Counted from the stretch's first letter, positions 1 to 5,701 are shown. The stretch is 8,527 bases of DNA from Novosphingobium sp. (GCA_020853995.1 JADYXV010000116.1:1-8527); one strand, 5' to 3'. The notes: a model not told the origin generated them from the letters alone. Made by a program: numbers and translations.

Positions 1-35
1 CGTTGCGTTTGGCGCAGAGGCCGCAGAAGGCAGCG

Positions 36-62
36 GGACCCCGGATCAAGTCCGGGGCGACG
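36..62 (-). repeat. REP-like palindromic repeat, copy 1
   Basis: A hairpin with arms CCCCGGA (39-45) and TCCGGGG (51-57) around a 5-base loop. Its reverse complement matches 8345-8371 at 24 of 27 positions, so the window carries two inverted copies, one near each edge. Such CCCGGA/TCCGGG palindromes are dispersed intergenic repeats in sphingomonads (recalled knowledge). It lies just upstream of the broken GIY-YIG gene. Confidence 0.7.
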
Positions 63-169
63 TCGATTTTTGGTGGTTGACGGGTTTTGATCTCTGCCGT
101 TCGTCAAATCTCGTCATTTCGGCTTCACTTCTGGCTTGACCGCACGCGCTCCTGCTTAAACCTCAATTC

Positions 170-471
170 ATGGACAAGGAAACCAGAGGTGGCTGGGTCT
201 ATATATATAAGCCAACCGCTATCGTGGCACACTGTGTGTTGGGGTAACAGCCGATCTCTCCCGTCGGATTTACCAGCACCGCGAAGGTGGAGGATCAGAG
301 TTCTGCGCCAAATATGGGTTGCATCGCCTGGTTTGGGCTGAGCGCGGTGATCCTATTGACGACTGCATTACGCATGACAAGCGGCTGAAACGCTGGCGGC
401 GGGAATGGAAGTTTGCGCTGATCGAGAAGGGAAACCCGGAGTGGTTGGACCTTTATGACAATCTGGTTTGA
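170..471 (+). pseudogene. GIY-YIG nuclease family protein, frameshifted
   Basis: This is the remnant of a small single-domain GIY-YIG endonuclease-like gene of about 100 codons, a family that sphingomonads often carry in several copies. From ATG 170 the reading is MDKETRGGWVYI, containing the VYI form of the GIY motif; it then hits TAA at 245-247. From 211 another frame (net +2 or -1) gives the rest: ANRYRGTLCVGVTADLSRR, then YQHREGGGSEFCAKYG, then RLKRWRREWK and an end at TGA 469-471. The break lies in or next to a (TA)5 tract at 200-209. The second motif reads C-V-G at codon 235-237 where the family has Y-I/V-G, so a key tyrosine is also lost. Two independent lesions argue for real decay, although a sequencing error in the TA tract cannot be excluded. 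No clear ribosome binding site precedes 170. The gene converges on the SDR gene with a 22-bp gap. Confidence 0.8.
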
Positions 472-493
472 GGAGGCGATGGCAGCGCAACCA

Positions 494-1402
494 TCACCCC
501 TTCATCGCCGCTTGCAATTGGCTGATGATCACCTGGCTCTGCTCCGGCCCTGAACGTGGCACGAAGTCGCCGGTGCGGTCGCTGATCTTGTCCCAGTTAG
601 CCGCGAAGCCTTCGACGGTTTGTTCTGAAGGCGGCAACAACACGCCCTTGTTCATCGTGACCCATGCCGAGTGGTAGGCGCCTGCGCCTGCGCCGACGAT
701 GGCGTTGGTGGGGGCGTCTTCCGAGACGAGGAACAGGGCGGCTGGGACGACGCTCTCGGGGTTGAACAGCTTGAAGGCTTCTTCGGGGAAGATGTCCTCG
801 GTCATCCGCGTGGCAGCGACGGGGGCGAGCGAGTTGACCCTGATGTTGTTCTTTGCGCCTTCAAGGTAGAGCGTTTTGGTGAGGCCTGCGACGCCCAGCT
901 TGGCCGCGCCATAGTTTGCCTGCCCGAAGTTGCCGAACAGGCCTGAGGAGGACGCGGTCATCAGGATGCGGCCATAGTTCTGTTCGCGCATCGTGTCCCA
1001 GCAGGCCTTGGTGGCAAAGGCCGAGCCGATCAGGTGGACTTTCACGACCATTTCAAAGTCGGCCGGGTCCATCTTGGTAAAGCTTTTGTCGCGCAGGATG
1101 CCCGCGTTGTTGATCAGCACGTGGCCGCCGCCCCAGCGCTCTTTGGCGCGGGCGACCATTTCGGCCATCTGGTCAAATTCTGTGACCGAGCCGCCGTTGG
1201 ACATGGCCTCGCCGCCCAGGGCCTCGATTTCCTCGACCACTTTGAGTGCGGCATCGGAGTGGCCGCTGCCATCGCGCGCGCCGCCCAGATCGTTGACCAC
1301 GACCTTGGCTCCGCGCCGTGCAAGTTCAAGCGCATAGGCGCGGCCAATTCCGCCGCCAGCGCCGGTGACAATGGCCACGCGGCCTTCGAAGGAAATGCTC
1401 AT
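494..1402 (-). CDS. SDR family oxidoreductase, HSD17B4/(3R)-hydroxyacyl-CoA dehydrogenase-like
   Basis: A 302-residue short-chain dehydrogenase/reductase with a Rossmann fold. Visible motifs are TGAGGGIG (13-20, nucleotide binding), N37-D38 at the end of beta-2 (the acidic residue favours NAD over NADP), NNAG (98-101), the serine cluster 151-153, and catalytic Tyr164 and Lys168 (YGAAK). The stretches VHLIGSAF and GNFGQANYGAAKLG closely resemble the dehydrogenase domain of peroxisomal multifunctional enzyme type 2 (HSD17B4). The likely substrate is therefore a 3-hydroxyacyl-CoA or similar lipid intermediate in the cytoplasm, but it is not fixed by sequence. The C-terminal part (about 240-302) extends beyond the minimal SDR core. 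ATG 1402 is chosen because it starts MSISFEGRVAIVTG directly before the fold and has GGAG 9 nt upstream; an earlier in-frame start would add an unconserved tail. It lies 78 bp downstream of ilvE in the same direction, so co-transcription is possible, but that gap also holds a possible operator and -10 element. Confidence 0.93.
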   Translation of the reverse strand: MSISFEGRVAIVTGAGGGIGRAYALELARRGAKVVVNDLGGARDGSGHSDAALKVVEEIEALGGEAMSNGGSVTEFDQMAEMVARAKERWGGGHVLINNAGILRDKSFTKMDPADFEMVVKVHLIGSAFATKACWDTMREQNYGRILMTASSSGLFGNFGQANYGAAKLGVAGLTKTLYLEGAKNNIRVNSLAPVAATRMTEDIFPEEAFKLFNPESVVPAALFLVSEDAPTNAIVGAGAGAYHSAWVTMNKGVLLPPSEQTVEGFAANWDKISDRTGDFVPRSGPEQSQVIISQLQAAMKG

Positions 1403-1425
1403 GCCACACAACTCCACAAAGCGGC

Positions 1426-1445
1426 CTAACCGGTCGCTTAATATA
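1426..1445 (-). promoter_or_regulatory. Possible operator and -10 box upstream of the SDR gene
   Basis: An imperfect inverted repeat, CTAACCGGTCGCTTAA (1426-1441), has 12 of 16 symmetric positions and is centred on ACCGGTC. It overlaps an AT-rich minus-strand hexamer TATATT (1440-1445) about 24 nt upstream of the Shine-Dalgarno of the SDR gene. Sites built on ACCGaCCGGTCGGT-like cores are used by TetR-family regulators of acyl-CoA metabolism (e.g. PfmR/PaaR type), which would suit this gene. I found no good -35 box at standard spacing, so promoter assignment is weak. Confidence 0.3.
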
Positions 1446-1480
1446 AATTGTGCGATGCCATGCGCCGCAGCGCAAGGCAA

Positions 1481-2581
1481 CTAAGCGATGCGCTTTACCC
1501 AGCCGTGGGTATCGGCAATTTCACCGCGCTGGATGCCGACCAGCTGTTGGCGCAGCTTTTGCGTCAACTGGCCGGGGCCGCCCGATCCGATTGCGAATTC
1601 GCCGGTCTGGCTGGCGACTTTGCCGACGGGGGTGACCACCGCTGCGGTGCCGCAGGCGAAAGTTTCAAGCAGCTTGCCCGAGGCGGCGTCGGCCTGCCAC
1701 TGGTCAAGGCTGTAGCGGCCTTCGCGCACGGTCAGGCCCTCTTCGCGGGCCAACTGGAGCAGGCTGGAGCGGGTGATGCCGGGCAGGATCGTGCCGGTGA
1801 GTTCTGGCGTGAGGATCGAGCCATCATCGAACACGAAGAACAGGTTCATGCCGCCCAGTTCTTCGACCCATTTGTGTTCAGCTGCGTCGAGGAACAGCAC
1901 CTGATCGTGGCCACGCGCAAAGGCTTCGGCGGTGGGGACGAGGCTGGCGGCGTAATTGCCGCCGCATTTGGCCGCGCCCGTGCCGCCCGGCGCCGCGCGG
2001 GTATAATCGCTGACCCAGATCGAAACAGCGGGCGCGCCTGATTTGAAGTAATTCCCGGCAGGGCTGGCAATGACGATGAACTTGTATTCCTTCGCCGGAC
2101 GCACGCCGAGGAAGGCTTCGCTGGCGAACATGAAGGGGCGCAGATACATGGAGCCACCCTCTACGCTGGGGAACCAGTCCTTGTCGGCCAGAACCTGCTG
2201 GCGCACGGCTTCGATGAACAGGTTTTCGGGCAACTCAGGCATGGCGAGGCGGCGGGCCGAGGCGTTGAAGCGTTCGGCATTGGCTTCAGGCCGGAACAGT
2301 GAAATGCCGCCATCGGAATTGCGATAGGCTTTCAGGCCCTCGAAGATTTCCTGCGCATAGTGCAGAACCGCAGCGGCAGGATCAAGCGGGATGGGGCCAT
2401 AGGGGACGACGCGGGCATCGTGCCAGCCTTTCCCTTCCGTATAATCGATCTCCACCATGTGATCTGTGAAGGCGCGGCCAAAGCCCGGATCTGCCAGCAC
2501 TGCGTCCCGCACATCAACAGCTGTCGGGGCTGGATGGGGCGTACGGGCGAAGGTCAGGCTGGTATCGGCGGTTGTCGCCAT
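1481..2581 (-). CDS. ilvE: Branched-chain amino acid aminotransferase
   Basis: A 366-residue PLP-dependent fold-type IV aminotransferase. It catalyses reversible transamination between Leu/Ile/Val and their 2-oxo acids with 2-oxoglutarate/glutamate, the last step of branched-chain amino acid synthesis and the first of their breakdown. Recognisable stretches are the substrate-side motif HYAQEIFEGLKAYR (74-87), the phosphate/arginine segment YLRPFMFASE (146-155), and GAAKCGGNYAAS with Lys205 as the Schiff-base lysine. EELGGMNLFFVF and the GTAAVVTPVG loop follow toward the C-terminus. Length and motifs fit the group II (eukaryote-like) BCATs. ATG 2581 is chosen: AAGGA lies 10 nt upstream. A TTG seven codons earlier is possible but unsupported. 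Upstream lies a structured 410-base gap with a leader-like element; downstream the SDR gene follows in the same direction after 78 bp. Confidence 0.95.
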   Translation of the reverse strand: MATTADTSLTFARTPHPAPTAVDVRDAVLADPGFGRAFTDHMVEIDYTEGKGWHDARVVPYGPIPLDPAAAVLHYAQEIFEGLKAYRNSDGGISLFRPEANAERFNASARRLAMPELPENLFIEAVRQQVLADKDWFPSVEGGSMYLRPFMFASEAFLGVRPAKEYKFIVIASPAGNYFKSGAPAVSIWVSDYTRAAPGGTGAAKCGGNYAASLVPTAEAFARGHDQVLFLDAAEHKWVEELGGMNLFFVFDDGSILTPELTGTILPGITRSSLLQLAREEGLTVREGRYSLDQWQADAASGKLLETFACGTAAVVTPVGKVASQTGEFAIGSGGPGQLTQKLRQQLVGIQRGEIADTHGWVKRIA

Positions 2582-2663
2582 GGGGAAACGGTCCTTGCGC
2601 AAGAATCAGAAAAGCGCCGTTGTACTATTGTTGCGTGAGAAGCAAGTGATATGTAATAAATGT

Positions 2664-2697
2664 GAAGGGCCGCACCGGTCGATCCGGGCGGCCCTTC
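2664..2697 (-). terminator. Strong GC-rich hairpin, terminator- or attenuator-like
   Basis: A perfect 10-bp stem: GAAGGGCCGC (2664-2673) with GCGGCCCTTC (2688-2697). The 14-base loop contains a further CCGG/CCGG pairing. On the minus strand it is followed by ACATTTATTACAT, which is AT-rich but not a true U-run. On the plus strand no T-run follows. It stands about 80 bases upstream of the ilvE start, so it could end a leader transcript or act as an attenuator for ilvE. Confidence 0.45.
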
Positions 2698-2752
2698 GCA
2701 TGGTCAGCGGCCGGAAGTGCCGCCCACGAAGCCTCTATCGCTTAATCGAAAC

Positions 2753-2809
2753 TTAGCGATAATGCCTCGCGCGGGACTGTACCGACCTCTGTGCTGAACC
2801 ATGAGACAT
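2753..2809 (-). CDS. Possible 18-residue leader peptide
   Basis: A short ORF encoding MSHGSAQRSVQSRARHYR, followed by TAA. It is supported chiefly by its ribosome binding site: GAAAGGAGGTGATCC, with the GGAGG core 7 nt before the ATG. The peptide is rich in Arg and Ser and has no run of Leu, Ile or Val, so it does not look like a classical branched-chain attenuator peptide. Its stop codon falls inside the loop/3' arm of the ATCGCT/AGCGAT hairpin. A tiny ORF upstream (2814-2840, MAQQRERR) ends with its TGA inside this ribosome binding site, which would couple the two. Whether either is translated is unknown. Confidence 0.35.
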   Translation of the reverse strand: MSHGSAQRSVQSRARHYR

Positions 2810-2810
2810 C

Positions 2811-2825
2811 GGATCACCTCCTTTC
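2811..2825 (-). promoter_or_regulatory. Extended Shine-Dalgarno, 15-nt match to the 16S rRNA tail
   Basis: On the minus strand this reads GAAAGGAGGTGATCC, the exact complement of the usual alphaproteobacterial 16S 3' end GGATCACCTCCTTTC. Ordinary ribosome binding sites in this window pair over 4-6 nt (for example AAGGA for ilvE). The GGAGG core is 7 nt from ATG 2809, which is optimal spacing. So long a match could bind ribosomes very tightly or serve a regulatory role. Confidence 0.6.
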
Positions 2826-2991
2826 GCGCTGTTGAGCCATAATCGCCACCCTTCCGGATGACTGGACCCGAGGCAAATGCGCCTTTGGTCTTGACGCCAA
2901 TGTGATTCATTCGGGCGCGAACAACAAGACTTGAATTCATTTTTTTTGGCGTCAGTATGCCGCCTTCGCAAGCGCACAGTAGGTTGTCGGA

Positions 2992-3558
2992 TCAACGCTT
3001 GCGGCAATCCTCTATGACCCGGCCAACTTCTGCCCATGCGGGCAGGTAAAGTGTGGGCAACCCGTTCACCTCCAGTGCAAATCGTCCGCGGCTGAAGGCC
3101 ATGGCATCCAGCAATTTGTCTTGTGCGGGCAAAGTGGTGATCAGTTGGGGCTGCCCGGCCGGTGCGGGTTCTGCCGAAAGGGCGCGAATCTCGCTTGTCG
3201 TGGCGACCGACATCGGCAGCGAGGCGGTGGATGTGCCACTGCGGACCAAGGAAACTGTACCGGCTGAGCGATTGCAGGCGATCATGAACAGCGTGTTCGC
3301 AACTGAACCAAATCGCGCGACGCCACCTTGTTCGCGCGGTTCATAGCGCCAATCCCCCGGCGTTTGCGGGGCGTCGCGCCAATCCTTGATAACGACCGGA
3401 GGGAGCGGAGGGTGCGGAGGGGGAGCAGGGACTACCTGGCGCGGGGGTGGCGGTGGCGGGGCCTGTGGCACCACTTGCGGGGCCGAGCAGGCGGTCACCA
3501 GCACCAGCGCTGCACAGGAAAAAGCCTTGGTGATCGCAGATGCGCAATTGATTTTCAT
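2992..3558 (-). CDS. Proline-rich lipoprotein of unknown function
   Basis: A 188-residue protein with a lipoprotein signal peptide: a positively charged start (MK, K11), a hydrophobic core AALVLVTA, and the lipobox VTAC, giving Cys24 as the lipidated residue. The mature protein begins with a Pro-rich linker (about 28-54, including six consecutive prolines) suited to spanning from membrane to periplasm. A compact C-terminal domain (about 55-188) follows, starting DWRDAPQTPGDWRYEP and containing two cysteines (CNRS and the C-terminal EDCRKR) that could form a disulfide. I do not recognise the domain; similar small hypothetical proteins occur in sphingomonads. ATG 3558 gives a well-formed signal peptide, although no clear Shine-Dalgarno is visible before it. 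The gene is divergent from tlyA with just 25 bp between start codons. Confidence 0.85.
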   Translation of the reverse strand: MKINCASAITKAFSCAALVLVTACSAPQVVPQAPPPPPPRQVVPAPPPHPPLPPVVIKDWRDAPQTPGDWRYEPREQGGVARFGSVANTLFMIACNRSAGTVSLVRSGTSTASLPMSVATTSEIRALSAEPAPAGQPQLITTLPAQDKLLDAMAFSRGRFALEVNGLPTLYLPAWAEVGRVIEDCRKR

Positions 3559-3583
3559 GCACAGGTTATGGAAGGAACATCGC

Positions 3584-4339
3584 GTGACCTCAACCCATAG
3601 CCCTAAATCGAAATTGCGCGTCGACCAATTGCTGGTCGAGCGCGGCCTTGCCGAAAGCCGCGCCCGCGCGCAGGCGCTGATCCTGGCGGGGTTGGTGTTT
3701 TCAGGCGAAACCAAGATTTCCAAAGCGGGACAAACGCTTCTGCTTGATGCTGAATTGGAGGTGCGCGGGCGCGACCACCCGTGGGTTTCGCGCGGCGGGA
3801 TCAAGCTGGCGCATGCCATCGAGGTGTTCGGACTTGATCCGGCGGGCATCATTGCGATGGATATCGGCAGTTCTACCGGCGGATTTACCGACGTCTTGCT
3901 CCAAAATGGTACATCCCATGTCTTTGCAGTGGATTCAGGGACGAACCAGCTGGCTTGGAAATTGCGGCAGGATGAGCGCGTTACGGTCTATGAAAAAACC
4001 AGCGCCCGCGTGTTGACGGCTGCGCACATTGACCGGCCCGCGACATGGGTGGTGTGTGATGCCAGCTTCATTGCCTTGCGCAAGGTCCTGGAAGTGCCGC
4101 TGGCGCTTGCAACCCGCCCGACACGGCTGGTTGCACTGATAAAACCGCAGTTTGAAGTGGGGCGTGGCGAAGTGGGCAAGGGCGGCGTAGTGCGTGATCC
4201 AGCCTTGCATGAACGCGTGTGCAATGACGTGCGCGACTGGCTGGAAAGCGAAGGCTGGCTGGTGCAGGGCGTCGTGCCAAGCCCGATAACAGGCCCTGAA
4301 GGAAACGTGGAATTCCTCATTTCGGCGCAGCGAAGCTGA
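3584..4339 (+). CDS. tlyA: TlyA family rRNA (cytidine-2'-O)-methyltransferase
   Basis: A 251-residue protein with an N-terminal S4 RNA-binding domain (about 10-70: LRVDQLLVERGLAESRARAQ, then ILAGLVFSG) and a FtsJ/RrmJ-like SAM methyltransferase domain. Visible marks are the S4-methyltransferase junction HPWVSRGGIKL (65-75, with RGGxKL and Lys74), the SAM-binding motif DIGSSTGGFTD (93-103), VVCDASFIALRKVL, and LIKPQFEVGRGEVGKGGVVRD. TlyA proteins 2'-O-methylate cytidines in 16S and/or 23S rRNA. Many are annotated as hemolysin A from an early functional report. GTG 3584 is chosen: GGAAGGA lies about 8 nt upstream and the product then has family length. An in-frame ATG at 3557 lacks a ribosome binding site and would overlap the lipoprotein start. 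Confidence 0.93.
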   Translation: MTSTHSPKSKLRVDQLLVERGLAESRARAQALILAGLVFSGETKISKAGQTLLLDAELEVRGRDHPWVSRGGIKLAHAIEVFGLDPAGIIAMDIGSSTGGFTDVLLQNGTSHVFAVDSGTNQLAWKLRQDERVTVYEKTSARVLTAAHIDRPATWVVCDASFIALRKVLEVPLALATRPTRLVALIKPQFEVGRGEVGKGGVVRDPALHERVCNDVRDWLESEGWLVQGVVPSPITGPEGNVEFLISAQRS

Positions 4340-4384
4340 GTTTTCCCCAGATACTGGCTCCAGAGAAGATTGCATATTGGACCA

Positions 4385-4399
4385 GTGCGCATTGCGCAC
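4385..4399 (+). promoter_or_regulatory. Inverted repeat between tlyA and tspO
   Basis: GTGCGC-ATT-GCGCAC is a perfect 6-bp inverted repeat with a 3-base centre. It lies 45 bp after the tlyA stop and about 60 bp before the tspO start. No T-run follows, so it is a poor intrinsic terminator. It could be a regulator site for tspO or a simple RNA hairpin. I found no convincing promoter boxes in this 121-bp gap. Confidence 0.3.
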
Positions 4400-4460
4400 C
4401 GCCTTGCACCCCGTCAATATCCGTTGCGAATCGCGCTGGGGCGCTTAGCGTACGGGTGAC

Positions 4461-5015
4461 ATGAACTACCTTGCTTCTTCCGGCCAACTTCGGGCCAGCC
4501 TTTTGCGCTGGTCATTGTTCACAGTGCCGCTCTTGCTTGTTCTCGGATCGTTTTCAGCCCGTGCAGGTGGTGGTGGACCTGGTAATCCGTGGTTTGATAA
4601 TCTTGTAAAACCGGCAATCTATCCCCCGGCGGTCGCTTTCCCGATGGTGTGGTCCATTCTCTATGTGCTGATGGGCATATCGCTGGCAATGATCCTGTCT
4701 GCACGCGGAGCGAGGGGGCGCGGACTGGCTGTCTCAGCGTTTCTCGTGCAACTGGCGTTGAACTTCTCCTGGTCGCCCGTGTTTTTTGCGATGCACCAGA
4801 TCACTGCGGCGTTCTGGGTTGCGGTGGCTATGGGCGTTGCGACGCTTGTCACCATTGTACTGTTCTGGCGCATCCGCCCGGTCGCGGGGATGTTGCTCCT
4901 GCCCTATCTGGCGTGGATCGGTGTGGCGTGTACGCTCAATTACGAGATCGGGCGGCTTAATCCCGATGCTGATGGCGCGTTCGGCTCAACCCGTACTGTA
5001 CGGGTCGAGATTTGA
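4461..5015 (+). CDS. tspO: TspO/MBR family membrane protein
   Basis: A 184-residue integral membrane protein of the TspO/translocator-protein family. These five-helix inner- or outer-membrane proteins bind porphyrins and other tetrapyrroles and influence stress responses and pigment gene regulation in Rhodobacter. Hydrophobic segments lie roughly at 17-33, 57-80, 88-106, 110-131 and 135-155. Family marks are WFDNLVKPAIYPPAVAFPMVW (44-64), then LY and MG, LNFSWSPVFF in helix 3, and LLPYLAWIGVACTLNYEIGRLN at the end of helix 5. The bacterial family usually has about 150-180 residues, and the extra length here is N-terminal. ATG 4461 has only a weak GGGTG close by, so the true start may differ. 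UbiK follows after 64 bp; co-transcription with tlyA is possible. Confidence 0.9.
   Translation: MNYLASSGQLRASLLRWSLFTVPLLLVLGSFSARAGGGGPGNPWFDNLVKPAIYPPAVAFPMVWSILYVLMGISLAMILSARGARGRGLAVSAFLVQLALNFSWSPVFFAMHQITAAFWVAVAMGVATLVTIVLFWRIRPVAGMLLLPYLAWIGVACTLNYEIGRLNPDADGAFGSTRTVRVEI
4989..5005 (+). promoter_or_regulatory. 17-bp perfect palindrome at the 3' end of tspO
   Basis: ACCCGTAC-T-GTACGGGT, perfect 8-bp arms around one central base, lies within the last codons of tspO and 75 bp before the ubiK start. The odd-centred symmetry is like that of protein-binding sites, because a 1-base loop cannot fold as RNA without opening. It may be an operator for ubiK. No matching regulator motif is recognised. 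Confidence 0.3.
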
Positions 5016-5022
5016 CCCTTGC

Positions 5023-5042
5023 GGGCAGGCGATCGGCTGCCC
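5023..5042 (+). terminator. Weak hairpin after tspO
   Basis: GGGCAG (5023-5028) pairs with CTGCCC (5037-5042) around an 8-base loop, starting 8 bases after the tspO stop. No U-run follows, so termination would be partial or absent; it may instead protect the 3' end of the tspO message ahead of ubiK. Confidence 0.3.
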
Positions 5043-5079
5043 ACATAGCGGTTGAAACCACTTCACGCAGGAACGTGCC

Positions 5080-5331
5080 ATGCAAAGCGAAAATCCCGTC
5101 ATTGCCGACTTCGTCAAGCTGCTGAACAGCGCTGCTGGCACGATTGCAGGCATGGGCCGCGAAGCCAGCGAAACCGCCCGCGAAAAGGCGAAGGTAGTGT
5201 TTGGCGGCATGGATTTTGTAAGCCGCGAAGAATTTGATGCGGTCAAAGACCTGGCATCTGCCGCGCGCGAAGAAGTTGAAACACTGAAGGCCCGTATCGC
5301 TGCACTCGAAGCTCCTGCAAAACCGGAATAA
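5080..5331 (+). CDS. ubiK: Ubiquinone biosynthesis accessory factor UbiK (BMFP-domain protein)
   Basis: An 83-residue protein of the UbiK/YqiC (BMFP, membrane fusogenic) family. In E. coli UbiK binds UbiJ and assists the soluble ubiquinone synthesis complex under aerobic conditions. The N-terminal half (about 8-45) is an amphipathic segment, FVKLLNSAAGTIAGMGREAS, followed by charged residues. DFVSREEFDAVKDLA (about 47-61) is the most family-typical stretch, and the C-terminal part (about 50-80) has heptad-like leucine, valine and alanine spacing expected of the trimeric coiled coil. It ends in a short APAKPE tail. ATG 5080 has AGGAA 7 nt upstream. The next gene starts within a few bases of its stop, suggesting one operon. 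Confidence 0.88.
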   Translation: MQSENPVIADFVKLLNSAAGTIAGMGREASETAREKAKVVFGGMDFVSREEFDAVKDLASAAREEVETLKARIAALEAPAKPE

Positions 5332-5335
5332 TCCC

Positions 5336-5701
5336 GTGCAGGGAACTGCCCCTGCCCCTCGCGGATTGAACCTGACGAAGGGCGTCACCGGCGCCGTCAG
5401 GGAACTACCGGTGTTTACGCAACTCAACCCCACCATACCGTTGCACGTGCTGGGCAAGGGCGATGGCTATGCCATCGGCATGATTGACTACGGGCAGGAG
5501 CATAACCTGATCTGGGTTACCGCGCTTGATGGATCAGGCGAAATCTGGTGCGCGCCCAATCACAAAGTCCGGCTGGGCAAGAATTGGACAATGGGCCGCG
5601 CGGAAAGCAGCCTGATTACCGAAGACAAGCGTGCCGCCAGCGAAAATGCCGCAGCGGACACGCACAGTCCGGTTCAGAGTCCAGCCTTGCGCAGCGCCTG
5701 A
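5336..5701 (+). CDS. Small conserved-looking hypothetical protein
   Basis: I do not recognise a named family. Up to 121 residues. The core, from PVFTQLNP to LGKNWTMGR (about 25-88), looks like a real globular domain, with aromatic and glycine residues (GKGDGYAIGMIDYGQEHN, then LIWVTALDGSGEIWCAPN) and one cysteine. I recall similar uncharacterised proteins in sphingomonads. The C-terminal 30 residues are low-complexity, Ala/Ser/Glu rich and probably disordered. The start is uncertain. GTG 5336 begins 5 bases after the ubiK stop with GGAA nearby. GTG 5411 has AGGGAA 6 nt upstream and would begin at the start of the conserved-looking core, giving 96 residues. It probably shares the ubiK transcript. 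Its end overlaps the 3' end of the convergent metZ by 28 bp. Confidence 0.75.
   Translation: MQGTAPAPRGLNLTKGVTGAVRELPVFTQLNPTIPLHVLGKGDGYAIGMIDYGQEHNLIWVTALDGSGEIWCAPNHKVRLGKNWTMGRAESSLITEDKRAASENAAADTHSPVQSPALRSA

Larger units (their letters stand above)
2582..2991 (-). other. Structured gap between the lipoprotein gene and ilvE
   Basis: This 410-base gap holds no recognisable protein gene. Read on the minus strand it contains, in order: an 8-A run (complement of 2940-2947); a tiny ORF of 8 codons (2814-2840); a ribosome binding site with very long 16S complementarity (2811-2825); an 18-codon ORF (2753-2809); a hairpin ATCGCT/AGCGAT (2737-2742 with 2755-2760); a hairpin GCGGC/GCCGC (2707-2711 with 2719-2723); and a strong 10-bp GC hairpin (2664-2697). 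AT-rich DNA then runs to ilvE. The arrangement resembles a leader/attenuator or a small RNA gene, but I do not recognise a named family. Confidence 0.4.

Noticed and set aside
200..213. Programmed -1 frameshift in the GIY-YIG gene
   Set aside because: A -1 shift would restore the frame, but there is no X-XXY-YYZ slippery heptamer or downstream stem, and the second motif tyrosine is also lost, so decay is simpler.
1448..2041. Long plus-strand ORF (197 codons) opposite ilvE, and similar ones at 671-946, 1034-1429, 5896-6519 and 7274-7885
   Set aside because: These are open frames forced by high-GC codon usage of the real genes on the other strand or frame; their products show no family motifs.
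2811..2825. Match to the 3' end of 16S rRNA (GGATCACCTCCTTTC on the plus strand), as an rRNA fragment
   Set aside because: Bases on either side do not continue the 16S sequence. On the minus strand the match is correctly placed as a ribosome binding site before ATG 2809.
2704..2940. 78-codon minus-strand ORF in the ilvE upstream gap
   Set aside because: Its ATG follows an A-run with no Shine-Dalgarno, the product resembles nothing I know, and it overlaps hairpins and the better supported 18-codon ORF in another frame. I treat the region as a leader/RNA element, though a real small gene is not excluded.
2940..2947. T8 run as an intrinsic terminator on the plus strand
   Set aside because: No GC-rich stem precedes it (only GAATTC nearby), and no plus-strand gene ends there.
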